64,000 nucleotides of DNA from Liolophura sinensis (lineage: Eukaryota; Mollusca; Polyplacophora; Chitonida; Chitonidae): contig NC_088297.1 of assembly GCF_032854445.1 (NCBI RefSeq), forward strand, positions 11,372,163-11,436,162, written 5' to 3'. A program made the position numbers and the translations under genes. Each line of letters opens with the position of its first letter. Position 1 is the first letter of the stretch. The notes under the pieces were generated by a model, which was given only the letters and a program-made list of their open reading frames with translations, searched no databases and had not been told where the DNA came from. Positions 1 through 11,937 of the stretch are shown here, in pieces.

Positions 1-829
1 AAACATTCTGTGATTTCTAATACAGGAAAATAAAAGGTAACACGAATCCAATCAGAATACTAATAAATGATAATACAATAATATAACACAGTGATACCCC
101 CCCTCCCCCGCCCTCTCCGACACTACACACCACTCCCGTAAGGTCACGGTATTCAAAACAAAGATAGACGAGAATGCAGAAAAAAAACTTTGTTATAATA
201 TGGGTTTTTAAAATCCGGCTATTCTGATGAAGGAATTAATAATAAAACCCTGAACTTTTGCCTTTTGTACGCTAAGTACTGCATATTCATGAGATAACAA
301 AGCCTTAGTATATTTTACTGGCTTTGGGGCCTATGCACGGAATATAGCAAATATTATGCAGGAACTTCATGGGTGCGATTTTTTGAACATCGATATAACT
401 TTCGGCAATAGCCGACTATCCCGTTAGAGTTATCCCCCTTGTCTTCCATCTTTCGACCAGCCTGTTTCCAATGGTTACATGAACGCAATGGTTTTCCCTG
501 CTATTACATTAGTACATTTGTTATCTTCAATTCCAGAAATATATATATCCCTTAACGTTAGCATGGTACAATTCCATGCCATCAAATTACACTTCTCTAT
601 ACAACATAACATTTACGATGCGTGCTCTGATTGATGTATAAGTGGTCTTCCTGGGTAATCCGGTAATGACTGACCCTGCAATTGAAAAGTTCGTGTACAC
701 GCATGCGTGATTGTATAAAATGTAAAAACATGAAATTGTGAGTCTACGTGCTCTTATACTTTGACGCCCTGTCTCAGAGGACCTCTAAAAATATTCACCC
801 CACTTCATTGCCACCCAAATGCATCGGGT
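1..829. other. No recognisable gene
   Basis: AT-rich sequence with short C-rich runs near 98-120. I see no splice-bounded open frame or recognisable protein segment on either strand. Confidence 0.5.
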
Positions 830-992
830 TTGCTCGGGTTTTCCCTCTTTCAGCAGCACAAGAGGGGTGAAAATCCATCCAGCGACAAAGAAAGCACATT
901 CAATGCATTCTAAGGATTCCTTCGTCGTCATATGACTGAAAAATTGTTAAATACACCGTTAAACCCCAGGCACTCACTCACTCTCTTTCAGG
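830..992 (+). repeat. SINE, CACT-tail family, 5'-truncated copy
   Basis: The 3' part matches the copies near 30.8, 37.5 and 53.5 kb: a segment around 'aaggattccttcgtcgtcat', then 'atgactgaaaaattgtt', then a 'gttaaacccc' motif and a CACTCACTC tail. The first part (about 830-890) is diverged. The tRNA-like head seen in the minus-strand copy at 17.6-17.9 kb is missing. Confidence 0.75.
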
Positions 993-1072
993 CACCAAAC
1001 ATGTGGTCAATCTGAATCATATCTCTATTTTTGAGGTATACCTTCGTATAATTTGGCCTTTTAAAAGCAATC

Positions 1073-1076
<4 letters not shown>

Positions 1077-1146
<70 letters not shown>

Positions 1147-1190
1147 TATATATATATACATATATATGTGTGTGTGTGTGTGTGTGTGTA
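1077..1190. repeat. Compound microsatellite (TA)n-(GA)n-(TA)n-(GT)n
   Basis: Three dinucleotide motifs follow one another without interruption: TA to about 1116, GA to about 1143, TA to about 1167 and GT to about 1188. The open frame running through it is an artefact of the repeat. Confidence 0.95.
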
Positions 1191-1710
1191 CTGATTTTTT
1201 TATAAACTGGCAATGTGTGTGAAAGTGATTTGCTTTATAAGGTCGGTAACCAAAAAATGTGAGATTAAGTTAACATATGCAGTGTTGAAGTGCTTTACGT
1301 GTACATGTACACGTGTTTAATTCTCTGCGTTATAACAACCTGGTACCGTTCACATTTAGCATATTTATGTTTAATGAATAGACCAGCGAGAGTGTGAAGT
1401 TAAATTTGTAAACTCTGCACAAACGATGTTAATATTAAAATACTCTGAATACATTAAACTACTTTTACAAGAAAAACATTTGCCGCAAAGTGTGGTACAT
1501 GTAAGGGGATAAATGCTCGTTATGAGTGTAACTATATTTGTCTGGTGACTAATGTGTCTTATATATGATGTTTAATTTGCTTTTAAATAATAAAAGGGTA
1601 CCATTGATCTAAAATAGTTTATATTTATATTTTAATCTGAAAACTCCATGTTCGAGCTTTATAATTACAATAAACAGCGCAGGCCCTAACTCATACATAT
1701 TTCATCTGAA
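1191..1710. other. No recognisable gene
   Basis: AT-rich sequence with no open frame or repeat that I recognise. Confidence 0.5.
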
Positions 1711-1866
1711 TTTATTTATTTATTTATTTGATTGTTGTTTTACGCCGTCCTCAGGAATATTTCACTTATGCGACGGCGACCAGTATTATGGTGGGTGGAA
1801 ACCGGGCAGAGCCCGGCACAAACCCACGGCCATCCGCAGGCTGCTACCAGACCTTCCAACGTACGG
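1711..1866 (-). repeat. SINE, AAAT-tail family, 5'-truncated
   Basis: Read on the + strand it begins with the TTTA tail, then the core 'gttttacgccgt...tatttcacttatgcgacggcg', then the middle segment 'accgggcagagcccgg', and ends near 'ccttccaacgtacgg'. The tRNA-like head is absent. Confidence 0.9.
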
Positions 1867-2173
1867 CATTATTTCTTCTGAATGAAAAGTTTGTCAGCTG
1901 CATGGATGTACAGAATTCAACAGTTTTCAGTGATATCCAAGGGACACAAAGTATGTAACCTATATTGCGTTAAATCCTTTCTTGCGTTAAACCCATTGCG
2001 AAATAATAATATGTAGTAATAAAATTATAAATTCCACGCTCTCCTATTGCAAAGATAGGGGAGTAGTAGATTGACGTATTGCAGCGCTGGCTTGTATTAA
2101 GCGTTATTCTCATGGTAGGTGAGATCAAGAGCTCGAACCCAGCTCTCGCTTGATTTTCAAGATTGATGCACCA

Positions 2174-2178
<5 letters not shown>
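1867..2178. other. No gene; possible tRNA-like repeat remnant
   Basis: Around 2079-2150 there is a segment with a B-box-like 'gagctcgaaccc' that could be an old SINE head. Nothing else is recognisable. Confidence 0.3.

Positions 2179-2269
<91 letters not shown>
2179..2269. repeat. (TA)n microsatellite
   Basis: Roughly 45 uninterrupted TA units. The flanking open frame is mostly repeat-encoded and not evidence of a gene. Confidence 0.97.
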
Positions 2270-2271
<2 letters not shown>

Positions 2272-3421
2272 GGTCAGTTTTATTCTTCCCAGCTTAACTA
2301 CAGAAGAAATACAGGTCTGTACCCTTCCATTTACTTACCTGGACTCATCCCTTGCGTGTGTGGTCCTGAACACGTCGAAGCAGTATTCTACAAAACATGT
2401 TTTCTATAATCTTTCAGTAATTCTTACTTCATAGCCATATCACTTAGTTATTGGTGAATGATAAAGATCATACCGTCACAATAAACACAAATGCACCTGT
2501 TACATCGTCAGCAAACCAACCGCCATTTTCAATTTGAGTTGGCCGCGCTCGGCATCGTCCGGAAGTGGAATGATTTGATTGAAACCAAAGAGACATACAC
2601 CATCTAAAGGGCGATTGACAATTTGTTTGGGAGACTTAACTTTAATTTGGGTGTTACTAATGTACAGAAGGGAACTAAAATCATCCAACAGTTGTGAAAA
2701 AAGAGATAATTTTTGGGAAAAACAGCCGAGTCCATCATAACAACGGAGTCATGTGATTGGCGGAGTCCTGATGCTGTCCGAGTTAGTGCGTCGGTTAGTT
2801 TTGTGTTATTTGTGATGTTTGGTCTTTATTAATCCCACATAATGAGGTGATATGAATTCAGAATTACTTTAAGACCACGGGACAACTCTTTTGAAGGCGT
2901 ACAACATTTGGATTTTTAGGACATCGTAGGCGGCAGTACCGAGTTCCAGGTTAATGAATGTAACAATTCAGAGCAGTTAATGTGAAGGCTAAGCTGGGAA
3001 CATAGCAAACCGATCTCAGAGCTACGTGTATATCATAATACTGACACACAACGAGGTGCCAGTTCAAATCCGACCTTGGACAGGGAATTTGTGCAGGGTA
3101 GATTCCACCGCTTTCACTACTTCTGAGACCTTGTGAGACGGTAAACGGTCGATAACGCTCGAATGGTTGTGTGCACAATCTAACACTGGTTGAAAAAAGC
3201 TTGTTTTCCAGCAATATGCATATAGTGGACATATTAAGTAAACAACTAAATAAGTAAACAACTTCTACAACTGAATTCTTTTCTTAATATATGGGAGATA
3301 TTTCGGAAGATTCAGATATGATCTTTTATAAGAGAGCCAGTATACACTTGAGCAGCTTCGACTTCAAATCCTGTCAAAAAACTAACAGAACACTTTTTGA
3401 CACTGATTATCTGTAAAATGT
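2270..3421. other. No gene; weak old repeat at about 3045-3170
   Basis: No supported exon. At about 3045-3170 a segment with a B-box-like 'agttcaaatccgacc' followed by a 'gggtagattccaccgc' motif resembles a degenerate tRNA-derived repeat, but I see no second copy to confirm it. Confidence 0.35.
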
Positions 3422-3617
3422 AATGCCATTTGATTTATTTATTCATTTGATTGGCGTTTTACGCCGTACTCAAAAATATTTAACCTATTCGACGGAAGCC
3501 AATGGGGGGGAGCAAACCGGGCAGAGCCCGGGGGAAACCCACGACCATCCGCAGGTTGCTGGCAGACCTTCCAACGTGCGACCGGAGAGGGAAGCCAGCA
3601 TGACCAATGCCATTTGA
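3422..3617 (-). repeat. SINE, AAAT-tail family, with target-site duplication
   Basis: The AAAT-family core and middle segment lie between 3434 and 3605. They are bounded by a 12-bp direct repeat 'aatgccatttga' at 3422-3433 and 3606-3617, which marks the insertion target. The head is truncated after the 'gaagccagcatga' segment, and the core has gained a G run. Confidence 0.92.
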
Positions 3618-4564
3618 AGATTTACTTGTACAAGCAGGTGACACTGAGGTGAATAAATTAACACAAAATGTATCGGTGGCAATTAGCCTAAAAGTGTTAA
3701 TAATTCATGTATATGGAACAATGGACGTCAGAATTGACCTATATACTCTGCAGATGCATGACGCGTATGTTTGGTCTAATTTGACTGTGACTCCTTAAAT
3801 ACATCTTGACATTTTGTAACAGTGTTTAGGCAGATGTCAGATATTTCTTAAAAATAGTTAGGTCACGTGTATTAATACGTTTTTGACGTCTAGATCTTGT
3901 TTTGTATATTCATTCCAGTTTTGTTCAATGGGTTTATTTTTGTCTTTTATACTGTATTATGTTAAAAGTTTGAAGAAGGAATACCAATGCCATTATTATA
4001 ATGTTTTATAACATATGTTATACTTCATGCCTTTTTCATTACTTTTTTAATTTCTTTTTTTTTAAAGTTTCTTTTCTTTTCCCATTTTCCCCAATCCTTT
4101 GGCAAATATTAAATACAACCTCATGTTCACATCAATATATATACAACTTCAAAATATGTCTAGTATGTCTAATATTTTGACACTAATTAAATAAAAGGCA
4201 GACCTACATATTAGTATACTGTCCATATGCATTTTACGGCAAGTTTGGTAGCGAGTACTAGTATGACCGATTTTACAGACAGCTGAATATGGGCGACTCT
4301 CTAAAAGAAATAGACTATAATTTTCTGTAACCAATGTTAGATTGAACAATCGGCCACATGAACTTCGTCGACCGCTTATTTTCACCGAGGCTCCATCAGC
4401 AGTGAAAGATGTAGACACTATGAAATCCTTCTCCAACATGGCAAAATTTGAACTCGTATCTTGTGTGTTCTAGCGATTGACATGCAAGCGCCTCTAACAA
4501 CGATGCCCACTTCCCTCCTCGCCAGGATGTCGCGATATTGCGAATTGACGATTTGTGGGCCTTT
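3618..4564. other. No recognisable gene
   Basis: AT-rich with T runs near 4040-4080. A 96-codon minus-strand frame at 4149-4439 lacks splice sites or recognisable domains. Confidence 0.45.
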
Positions 4565-4790
4565 GACAAAAGAAGTTTAGTTCGAACCCAAATCTCGCTA
4601 TCTCGGCAGCGGGTTCAAGTCTAGAGGCTTGTTAGGTATCTGGCGAAGAGTGGTTGTATACCCCGGGCGCTCTGGATTACTCCGGGTACCCCCGGCTTCC
4701 TCCACCCATAATCCCTGACTGACCTTATATAAGGGAAAAAATCTCATTGGGGTGCTCCATTGGCGTTTTTCGGCCCAACGGACCAAGTAA
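4565..4790 (+). repeat. Probable degenerate tRNA-derived SINE
   Basis: A B-box-like 'gggttcaagtctag' near 4608 is followed by a GC-rich body with 'ccccgggcgctctgg' and 'cggcttcctccacccataat'. The last resembles the middle segment of the AAAT-tail SINE family, but the head differs. Family assignment is uncertain. Confidence 0.45.
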
Positions 4791-5876
4791 CTGGGAAATT
4801 CTTGTTTACAGTGTATGTTAGATCAATACAGATCTCTCGTGAAAATGCGGTAAAAACCAATCCCGTACCTACTCAGACTTTTTCAGCACGGTGTTCCAAT
4901 CTATCAACCATACAACCAATTAGAATAGCACGGAATCCTGCATTCCAGAATCCACATTCTCTCAGTATACAACGTCGTTTTTGTGTGTTAGGTGATATTC
5001 GCTGTCAGAGGGGAATAACCCCCACCATAACATTAATAGGTTACTTGATTTGTCTTCAGAGAGAAAAAAACGTAGATATAATTCACTTACAAATATTGCG
5101 GTTTTGACAATTGGGAGACAAAGAAGTATTGTGTGACTACATACGCCAAGTTCAAAGGGGCTCAGTGGTATGTATATACACATATAGGACTGTAGTATAT
5201 AGCTTCGTTAGCCTAAACTATGTATGCATATTTTTATCTTTATCTGATGACCAGTGGGATATACAGATTATTATCACATGTATAGAATCGTCTATATACA
5301 AACAAACAAACCACCTCCATCTCCCCCCCCCCCCGCCCTCCCCCCCCCCCCCCAAATAGTTTCTGGCAGTTATGTGAACCTCAAAAGCATATAAGAAGCA
5401 CAAATTTGCAATAGCAGCGAAATCCGGCAAAAAACTAAAAAAAAAAAACCGTCGATATCTTGAGCTCATGTCTCTCTTCAGTGAATGAGCCATCATGCTC
5501 AAACATACGGTGTCACACAACTGACTAACAGGCTGAACTACCAAATAGGCAATGTGCGAGACATCACGGATGTGAAGCGCCACAAAAACATTAAAAATGT
5601 CTTTTCTAACAAATAACATTTCGGATAAATAACAAAACTTGTACCAGGGATATGAACATCCGTATCGCAAATGAACTTTTTCTTAATGTAAATAATTTCA
5701 TCATGATTATGAGATTCAGGGCCCAGCTTTGTCGTTCCTCATGATAAATTATATTAACTCATTATTTGAACATATGTATATATGTCCACCTGAACTGAAG
5801 GTCAAACTAATGTGCCCAAAAAGAAACTCACAGGTAAATTTTAACATGATAAATTTATACTTTAGTTCAAAGTTGG
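4791..5876. other. No supported gene; poly-C tract at 5320-5354
   Basis: A C-rich tract splits into runs at 5320-5354. A 150-codon minus-strand frame (5218-5670) crosses it, but its product is unrecognisable apart from repeat-encoded glycine, and I do not call it. Confidence 0.45.
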
Positions 5877-5901
5877 ATGATAATAATGATGATGATGATG
5901 A

Positions 5902-5943
<42 letters not shown>

Positions 5944-5998
5944 CGACGATGATGATAACAACAACAACAATAATAATAAGAAGAATAATAATAAGCTG
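5877..5998. repeat. Trinucleotide microsatellite (GAT/GAC)n then (AAC/AAT)n
   Basis: Imperfect GAT/GAC units run to about 5957 and continue as AAC/AAT/AAG units. The repeat is open in several frames (poly-Asp, poly-Ser, poly-Thr), and I take it as non-coding. Confidence 0.95.
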
Positions 5999-6534
5999 TC
6001 ATTTTAAGACAAATTGTCCAATGAGAAAGTCAGAAAGTCAGTATTCGTCAAAAAAGTAAGCATCGTATTATCCATTCATGGCACCGGGTCACAAGTTGAC
6101 CTTCATCTCAGCATCTGGTGACACCCCCATACGCTACTTATGCCTTTCTACTTTACAAGTATACAAGTGACATTTCAGGATTTTTCACATGTATAATAGA
6201 TATATTTCACATCACGTAATTCAACATTTCGCATCCCACTCCAGTTATTACATAATGGTTACATGCTATGTAACTAAATATGTAACTGATACTACGTATC
6301 TAATCAGAAATATAATAGAATACTGTTAATATTATTATTAATTAAATATTATTTTATGGCATATATAGACTTGGATGTATTTTACAGGAAGGTGCTGAAA
6401 TTTGTGTAGTTAATTTATTTGATTAATGTTTTCCGAATTATAATATTGAAAATATTTCACTGTGGATTGAAAGCAGTAAACCCGCAACAAGTGGAGAGTG
6501 AATTCGATCCCACAACCTCACTGGCCAACAGCAA
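5999..6534. other. No gene; short dispersed repeat at about 6080-6130
   Basis: A segment near 6085-6127 ('gggtcacaagttgacc', then 'ttcatctcagcatctg') recurs with changes near 25211-25250. Otherwise the sequence is AT-rich and unremarkable. Confidence 0.4.
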
Positions 6535-6805
6535 ATGACATGCAGCTGAAAATCTCTGAAAAATCAACTAAAGATCTCTGATAACCATGCAGCTGAAGAT
6601 CTCTGATAATCGACACAAAGATCCCTGATAACCAGCTAAAAATCGGTGATAAGCAGCTAAAATCTGTGATTAATAGCTAAAAGTCTATGTAATCAGTTAA
6701 AAATCTCTGATGAACATCTAAACATCTCTGATAACCACTTTAACAGCCCTGACAACTAGATAAAAATCTCTGTTAACCAGCTAAAGTCTGTGATTAACCT
6801 AAGAC
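6535..6805. repeat. Degenerate tandem repeat, unit about 22-24 bp
   Basis: About a dozen diverged units follow the pattern 'cagctaaaaatctctgataa'. Unit length drifts, so the array is old. It contains no open frame. Confidence 0.8.
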
Positions 6806-7239
6806 ACCGTTTTATGAGCTCAAAAAGTGACTGCAAAACCTTCAAAACCTTTTCATAGATCAAAACTTTTCTTCAGCCATTGTTGAAGAGAATCCTTAAT
6901 ATTTACACATTTCTTCCGATATATTTGAGATTAAATCAAATCTAGCTCTGAAAGAAGTATCTCGATTTTCTTTTGAAACGTACGTTAAGAATGCAGATAA
7001 ACAAAGCACATGGGAAAAAAAATCATTAATGACATGTGGAATTACAGCTCTTATACCACATCGTGCTTTAGATATTGGAGAAGAGAGAATAACGATACAA
7101 GCCCGGAGATAACCCGCCTCAGGGCATCCAGTCAACCTCACGATGTCGATTGCCCTTTTGTATAATCAATAAGCCATGCACGCCATATATGTATTTTACG
7201 GTCCCGTTCGTTTGTCACTTAATGCACATTTTGTTTCAG
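6806..7239. other. No recognisable gene
   Basis: No supported feature. The 81-codon minus frame at 6896-7141 shows no known domain. Confidence 0.4.
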
Positions 7240-7657
7240 GTGTGCTTCAGCCCGATCTGGCTGTCAGTCAGGTCCGCGCCTCAATTCGGAGTCCAGATTT
7301 AGCCAGTTCAGATGAATTCAGTCTGGCAGTAACGTCGTAAAGGTGTATGAACCAAATATACCACAGTGTCAACGTCCTCAGGCGATATTTGATTGGTCCA
7401 GACACACGGCCATTGTTTCGGACAGGTCTTTTTTTAGCGACCGCGACACCTCTATATCTATATCGAGAGGCGCGAGCACCGATCGCGAGCAGATCGTCCA
7501 CGAACCAGATACCGATCGGCACAGATTTATATCTCCTTGTGAAAAGGGGATATATTGGATCTCCCGGGATAGTGTGGACACTTTACCTTTACCCAGCGGT
7601 ATTGACAGATCTGCCAACTGTATCCCCAAGTGTGATTATCCCAATCAACTAATCCAG
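7240..7657 (+). CDS. Candidate exon(s) of unknown function
   Basis: A polypyrimidine/CAG acceptor ends at 7239, and a strong donor (CAG|GTAAGT) follows 7657. Two open frames lie between them. The first runs from 7240 to a TAA at 7338-7340. The second is open from 7316 to the donor and ends there in phase 0, giving about 114 codons rich in Ser, Asp, Arg and Ile, with the stretch 'VYEPNIPQCQRPQAIFDW' near its start. I recognise no domain, and the minus strand is also open here, so the composition alone could explain the frames. It may be a 5' untranslated or coding exon whose partners I cannot locate. Confidence 0.22.
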
Positions 7658-9064
7658 GTAAGTTTTAATTACAAAACACTTACCTGCGCACGTATTGTAA
7701 GGAAGGTATATCTCTTAGCGGTTTCTGTGTTGCATTTGGCTGTGGTTAACTGGGCCAGCCGTTAATATTCATTGAAAAGATGCCATAAAATGTGTATATG
7801 TTTCTGGTACCCTTTTTGAGGATTGAAATACGTCTCCTTATCATGTCCATACAAAATATTTACTTTGCCGTGGAATTATTGAATTTCCTTTTTTAAACTC
7901 ATATTGTAGTTACATATTGTTCCAATAGCAAACATTGTTTTTTCTTTCTTCGGTAAAAATTAAGAAGAAATAAATATTAACCGGCCTTGTGGAATTCGAG
8001 TGCAAATAATATCCACAGGCGTCGTTCGCTCAGAAGAGTGGGGATGAATCAGTTGAATGTGAAAACAAACACAGTATATCCAGGTATATATTAATATAAT
8101 GTTTGTGCTGTGTAGAAAAGAGACACATTTAATTCCAGTTAAAAACGCACGATTCATTAACTTCCATTTGACTAAGATGTTTTTGTAGTATAGCCAAGTC
8201 CGCATAGCCGTTCATCTCCGTAAAACGAACAATGGTCTAACAACCATACGAATACAGTCTAATAGTTTAATACAATGACACAAAACTATTCTCTTATATT
8301 TCTGGAACCACTGTATACCAGGAGGTGAGCGAGGGATGTTTTCGAAGAAAAACATTCACATTTATTGTGCTCGGTATTATACACGTGTAGTGAAAACGTC
8401 GGGAGATGTCATCCATGACGATGTGCACAGTTGCTCCAGACACACTAAGTAAAGATCAGAGTAAATCCCGTAGCCGGATTTGACCTCTGCACCCTAATAA
8501 TGATACGTCTTTTGAAATAACATCCTTGTCATTTATGCATGCCTGATAGCGACTACCTTGTACTCACTTGTAGGGGCTATAGCTGACCTTTAGCAGCCAG
8601 TTAAACAAGAAAGCTTAACTTTGTATGATTTCACTTAAGACAGGAGACTGATTGACGAGGTAACTGCGCTATAGGCAAAGTTTGTTAGCTAATGGCAGCT
8701 GATTGAAAAACGCCGTCGATCTCTTCATTACCTAGACCTGATTGCGTTTTAGGTTTAATTACCGTTATTACCTGAATTACCATGCCGTAAGTTGCATTGT
8801 GCATAATTATTTACCGTTTGCTACGAAATATGCCATATTTTGTATTTGTGCATGACTAAAAGTCTTTCATCACCTATGACATCGTTATTTTCGCATGATT
8901 AAAAATATCAGGGACAGAAATTACCACTTTATTTGTGAGAAAAAAGGCAATTACAGATGCCGTGAAAAATCAATTAGTAATTCATCTAACGTTTGAACGT
9001 TTATTCCACTTGTCAAAATCGCTTCTCTATACGCATACGATATAATTCAAGATGTACACCATAG
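7658..9064. other. No recognisable gene
   Basis: If 7240-7657 is a real exon, this would be its downstream intron. I see no partner exon. Confidence 0.4.
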
Positions 9065-9165
9065 ATAGTAAAATCAGAGCAGTGACGACAGTGTGATAGC
9101 TGGCATATGATCATACGTAACCGGTGAAATATGGCCTCTTGTCAACTTACCTCAAATGGGCTTCC
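9065..9165 (+). repeat. DR5 dispersed repeat, copy A (partial)
   Basis: It shares 'cagagcagtgacgac', 'gctggcatatgatca' and 'ccggtgaaatatggcctc' with four other copies near 30.2, 40.9, 49.3 and 63.5 kb, in the same order and orientation. Only the first half is recognisable. Confidence 0.65.
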
Positions 9166-10058
9166 ATATGCCGGCAATGTGTAAGCAACTCCCCACTTTA
9201 TTGGCAATCCCTACAAATACAATTTATTCAGCCATGCGCGGAATACCAAGGCATACCATACTATCGCCGCTATCTGGGTCTATATAAGCCGATAATTATA
9301 CACCTATGTATAACTATCTCTTTCATTTTTCATCCTTTCATCCTCATAGTTAATGTTAATATCCAGCTTACATTATAATTAAGAAAATACACTGCCCAAG
9401 GTACATCGGTTCTTGCAACCAAAAACTTGACCATCGTGAGGGCATTGAATAAAATAACAACACATTTGGGTATAAAAGACAAAAACGCGACAAAGTCTAT
9501 CAATAGTAAAACGTGTCAAAAGAATGGACAGTTCACAGTTTTTCATATACAGTATTGATGTATGTCTTTTGTATGTGTTTTACGCCGTACTCTGTGACTT
9601 TCCGTGATATGCTGCTTAGGCAAATGATAATATTTGTAAACAAATCAAGCACCTTCAGGGCCAAATAATGCCCTATAAACGGTTCTAATTGTATGATAAT
9701 TAATGTGCGCTTGATGGACGGATATCGTGGATACAGAGTTGTGTACCCTGACAGGTCATATCTCCGCTTAACTGCACCTGTAATTAGTAGTGACGTTATC
9801 TTACACCCCCAGCGATGTTTGCTGAGCAGGTCTACGGAAGAGTAGGTTAAAAAAAAAACTATATTACTGTTTGTATAGATTGAACTGAATATTTGTCTAT
9901 TTTCCGTAAGAAATGTCTAGTGGTTTTTGCAGACATCACTATATAGGTATAAATATTCAGAATGCTGCCAACCGTACAATCTTTAAACCAGCTACACAGA
10001 GCAGGTTGCGGTTATAAATTAATTTTCATTTGAATAAATTAGCTTTCCACTCAAATAA
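9166..10058. other. No gene; tiny SINE-core remnant near 9573-9592
   Basis: 'gtgttttacgccgtactc' at about 9575 matches the AAAT-tail SINE core but extends no further. Otherwise nothing is recognisable. Confidence 0.4.
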
Positions 10059-10305
10059 AGAGGGGTCTCCCTGGCTAAAGGCACCCATCTAGGAGCCTCC
10101 CACCAATGAGGTCGTTGTGAGTTCAAGAACACCTCATACTGACTTCCTCTCGGTACGTGGGAAGGTATTCCAGCAACCTGCAGGTGTTCGTGGGTTTCCC
10201 CTGGGCTCTGTCCGGTTCGCTCCCAACATAATGCTGGCCGCCGTCGTATAGGTGAAATATTCTTGAGTACTGCGTAAAACACCAATGAAATAAATAAACA
10301 AATAT
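10059..10305 (+). repeat. SINE, AAAT-tail family
   Basis: It includes part of the tRNA-like head ('gaggtcgttgtgagttcaag', a B-box-like segment), the middle segment, the core 'cgtcgtataggtgaaatatt' and an AAATAAATAAAC tail. The 5' end of the head is diverged. Confidence 0.88.
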
Positions 10306-11075
10306 ATGAAGAAAATAGGTCTAAATCCGTGTCAGCCGAAAAAACCCGGCATTAGAAACACATTTTAAACAATTATCTCTGATTTTTAAAAAGAAGACCA
10401 CGGTACTGTTATTTAAATGTTGTTATTTTTCACTATACGTCATCAAACAGTCAAAGTTTAAGACAGTGTATTAGCGGATAAGTGATTTTTTTTTCTTGTA
10501 GAAACCACATATTCAGCCAACAAAACGGTCAGTCTGTCTTTCTGTAAGGTGGATCGGTCAGTCGGTCAGTCAGTCTGTCCGTTTTGAAGTCAACAAACCA
10601 ATCAGGTAGCAATCAGACAAACCTCATCTCAGGCAGTCACTGAGTGAGTGAGTGTGTGAGTTATTGGGTGAGAAAGTCTGAGGTCAACCAGTAGGCCTAA
10701 TTCAGACGGTCAGTCGATCACTCAGAAATTTAGTCAGTCAGTTAGACAGTAAGACCAGTCGGTCTGTCTTTACTGTTAACTGGCTAAAACATTTCGTATT
10801 TTTCCCATTGTTCTAAAACATGTTGATATCGTTGAAGATATCTAAGAATCTCGTGCTAATAACGTGCACGTGATATTCTAGAGAAAATTCATTTCTGTAC
10901 GGATTTACGAGATTTCGAATGTGTCACCAAGACATGTTAGCACTATCTGACATCAAAGAAAACTCAACCATAAAAGAATCTGTAAGGAAAATACATCATG
11001 AAGAACGTGAAGAAAAAAATCGAGCATGTACTTGGAAATGTGGTTCACTACTACTTTTTGCATCGTGTATAATAT
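10306..11075. other. No gene; CAGT/GTCA-rich simple sequence at about 10530-10770
   Basis: A low-complexity stretch of repeated 'cagtcagt/ggtcagtc' words is interrupted by unique sequence. I see no supported open frame. Confidence 0.5.
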
Positions 11076-11367
11076 TTATCATAAATTTATTTATTTATTT
11101 CATTGGTGTTTTACGCCGTACTCAAGAATATTTCACTTATACGACGGCGTCCAGCTTTATTTTGGGAGGAAACCGGGAAGAGTTCGGGGGGGGGGGGAAC
11201 CCGTGACCATCCGCAGGTTGTTGGAAAACCTTCCCACGTACGGCCAGAGAGGAAGCCAGCATTAGCTAGACTTGAACTCACAGCGACTGCATTGGTGAGA
11301 GGCTCCTGTGTCATTACGCTGCGCTAGCGCGCTAACCAACTGAACCACGAGGGCCCCGTTATCATAA
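11076..11367 (-). repeat. Full-length SINE, AAAT-tail family, with target-site duplication
   Basis: Near-complete element. On the minus strand it starts with a tRNA-like head carrying an A-box-like 'gtggttcagttggttagc' and a B-box-like 'gtgagttcaagtctag', continues through the middle segment and core, and ends in AAAT units. A 9-bp direct repeat 'ttatcataa' at 11076-11084 and 11359-11367 bounds it. This is one of the two best copies for defining the family; the core contains a G-run expansion. Confidence 0.93.
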
Positions 11368-11812
11368 GGCAATAGCGTGAGAAATACAACCTACAAAAAG
11401 AGAAGGGAACACATCAACCCTGAAGTTTATCCGTTGGTACCAGGATGTTTTCCAAATTGTCGAGATGATTAGAATTAGTAACGCATTGCAATAACATTAG
11501 TCATGCAAAATCAAGATCTGAACTAGGCAATTGCTTATAGATAATTATATCATTATATAAAATATGTCAAGAATATTTAAGAAGATCACAGAATTGGTAT
11601 ATGGATAATTACTGGTGGATAACACGTTCTTAATCATTAAATTCCTTAAAAAAGCATTTAGAGGCTGACATTAACAACACGGAGTTTTTAGTTTATATGG
11701 ATAACAAGTTCTGATTTACTGGTTTGAAACGTCTCGATGAACTTGTAAAATCTAATATTGTTGGCAAGCAAGTGACAACGATGTTAAAATGTATGTCGTA
11801 AGATTACAAACC
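11368..11812. other. No recognisable gene
   Basis: AT-rich sequence with no supported feature. Confidence 0.5.
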
Positions 11813-11900
11813 AAGCGGGTGGTCGTGGGTTTCCCCCGGGCTCTTCCCGCTTTCCTCCCACGATAATGCTGGTCGTCATATAAGTGAAATATTCTTGAGT
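11813..11900 (+). repeat. SINE fragment, AAAT-tail family
   Basis: Middle segment and core only ('gggtttcccccgggctc' to 'gaaatattcttgagt'). It breaks off at a GT/G-rich simple sequence (11899-11937), which has replaced the tail. Confidence 0.85.
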
Positions 11901-11937
11901 GTGTGTGGGTGGTTGGGGGTGCGGGGTGGGGGTGGGG

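Noticed and set aside
1003-1194. Open frame of Ile-Tyr and Arg-Glu repeats
   Set aside because: Translation of the compound dinucleotide repeat.
2150-2434. Open frame with a long Ile-Tyr run
   Set aside because: Translation of the (TA)n tract.
5218-5670. 150-codon minus-strand open frame
   Set aside because: Crosses a poly-C tract that encodes only glycine repeats; no splice signals or recognisable domain.
5729-6059. Open frames with poly-Asp or poly-Thr
   Set aside because: Encoded by the GAT/GAC microsatellite.
10530-10770. Tandem repeat array of CAGTC words
   Set aside because: No consistent period; low-complexity sequence only.
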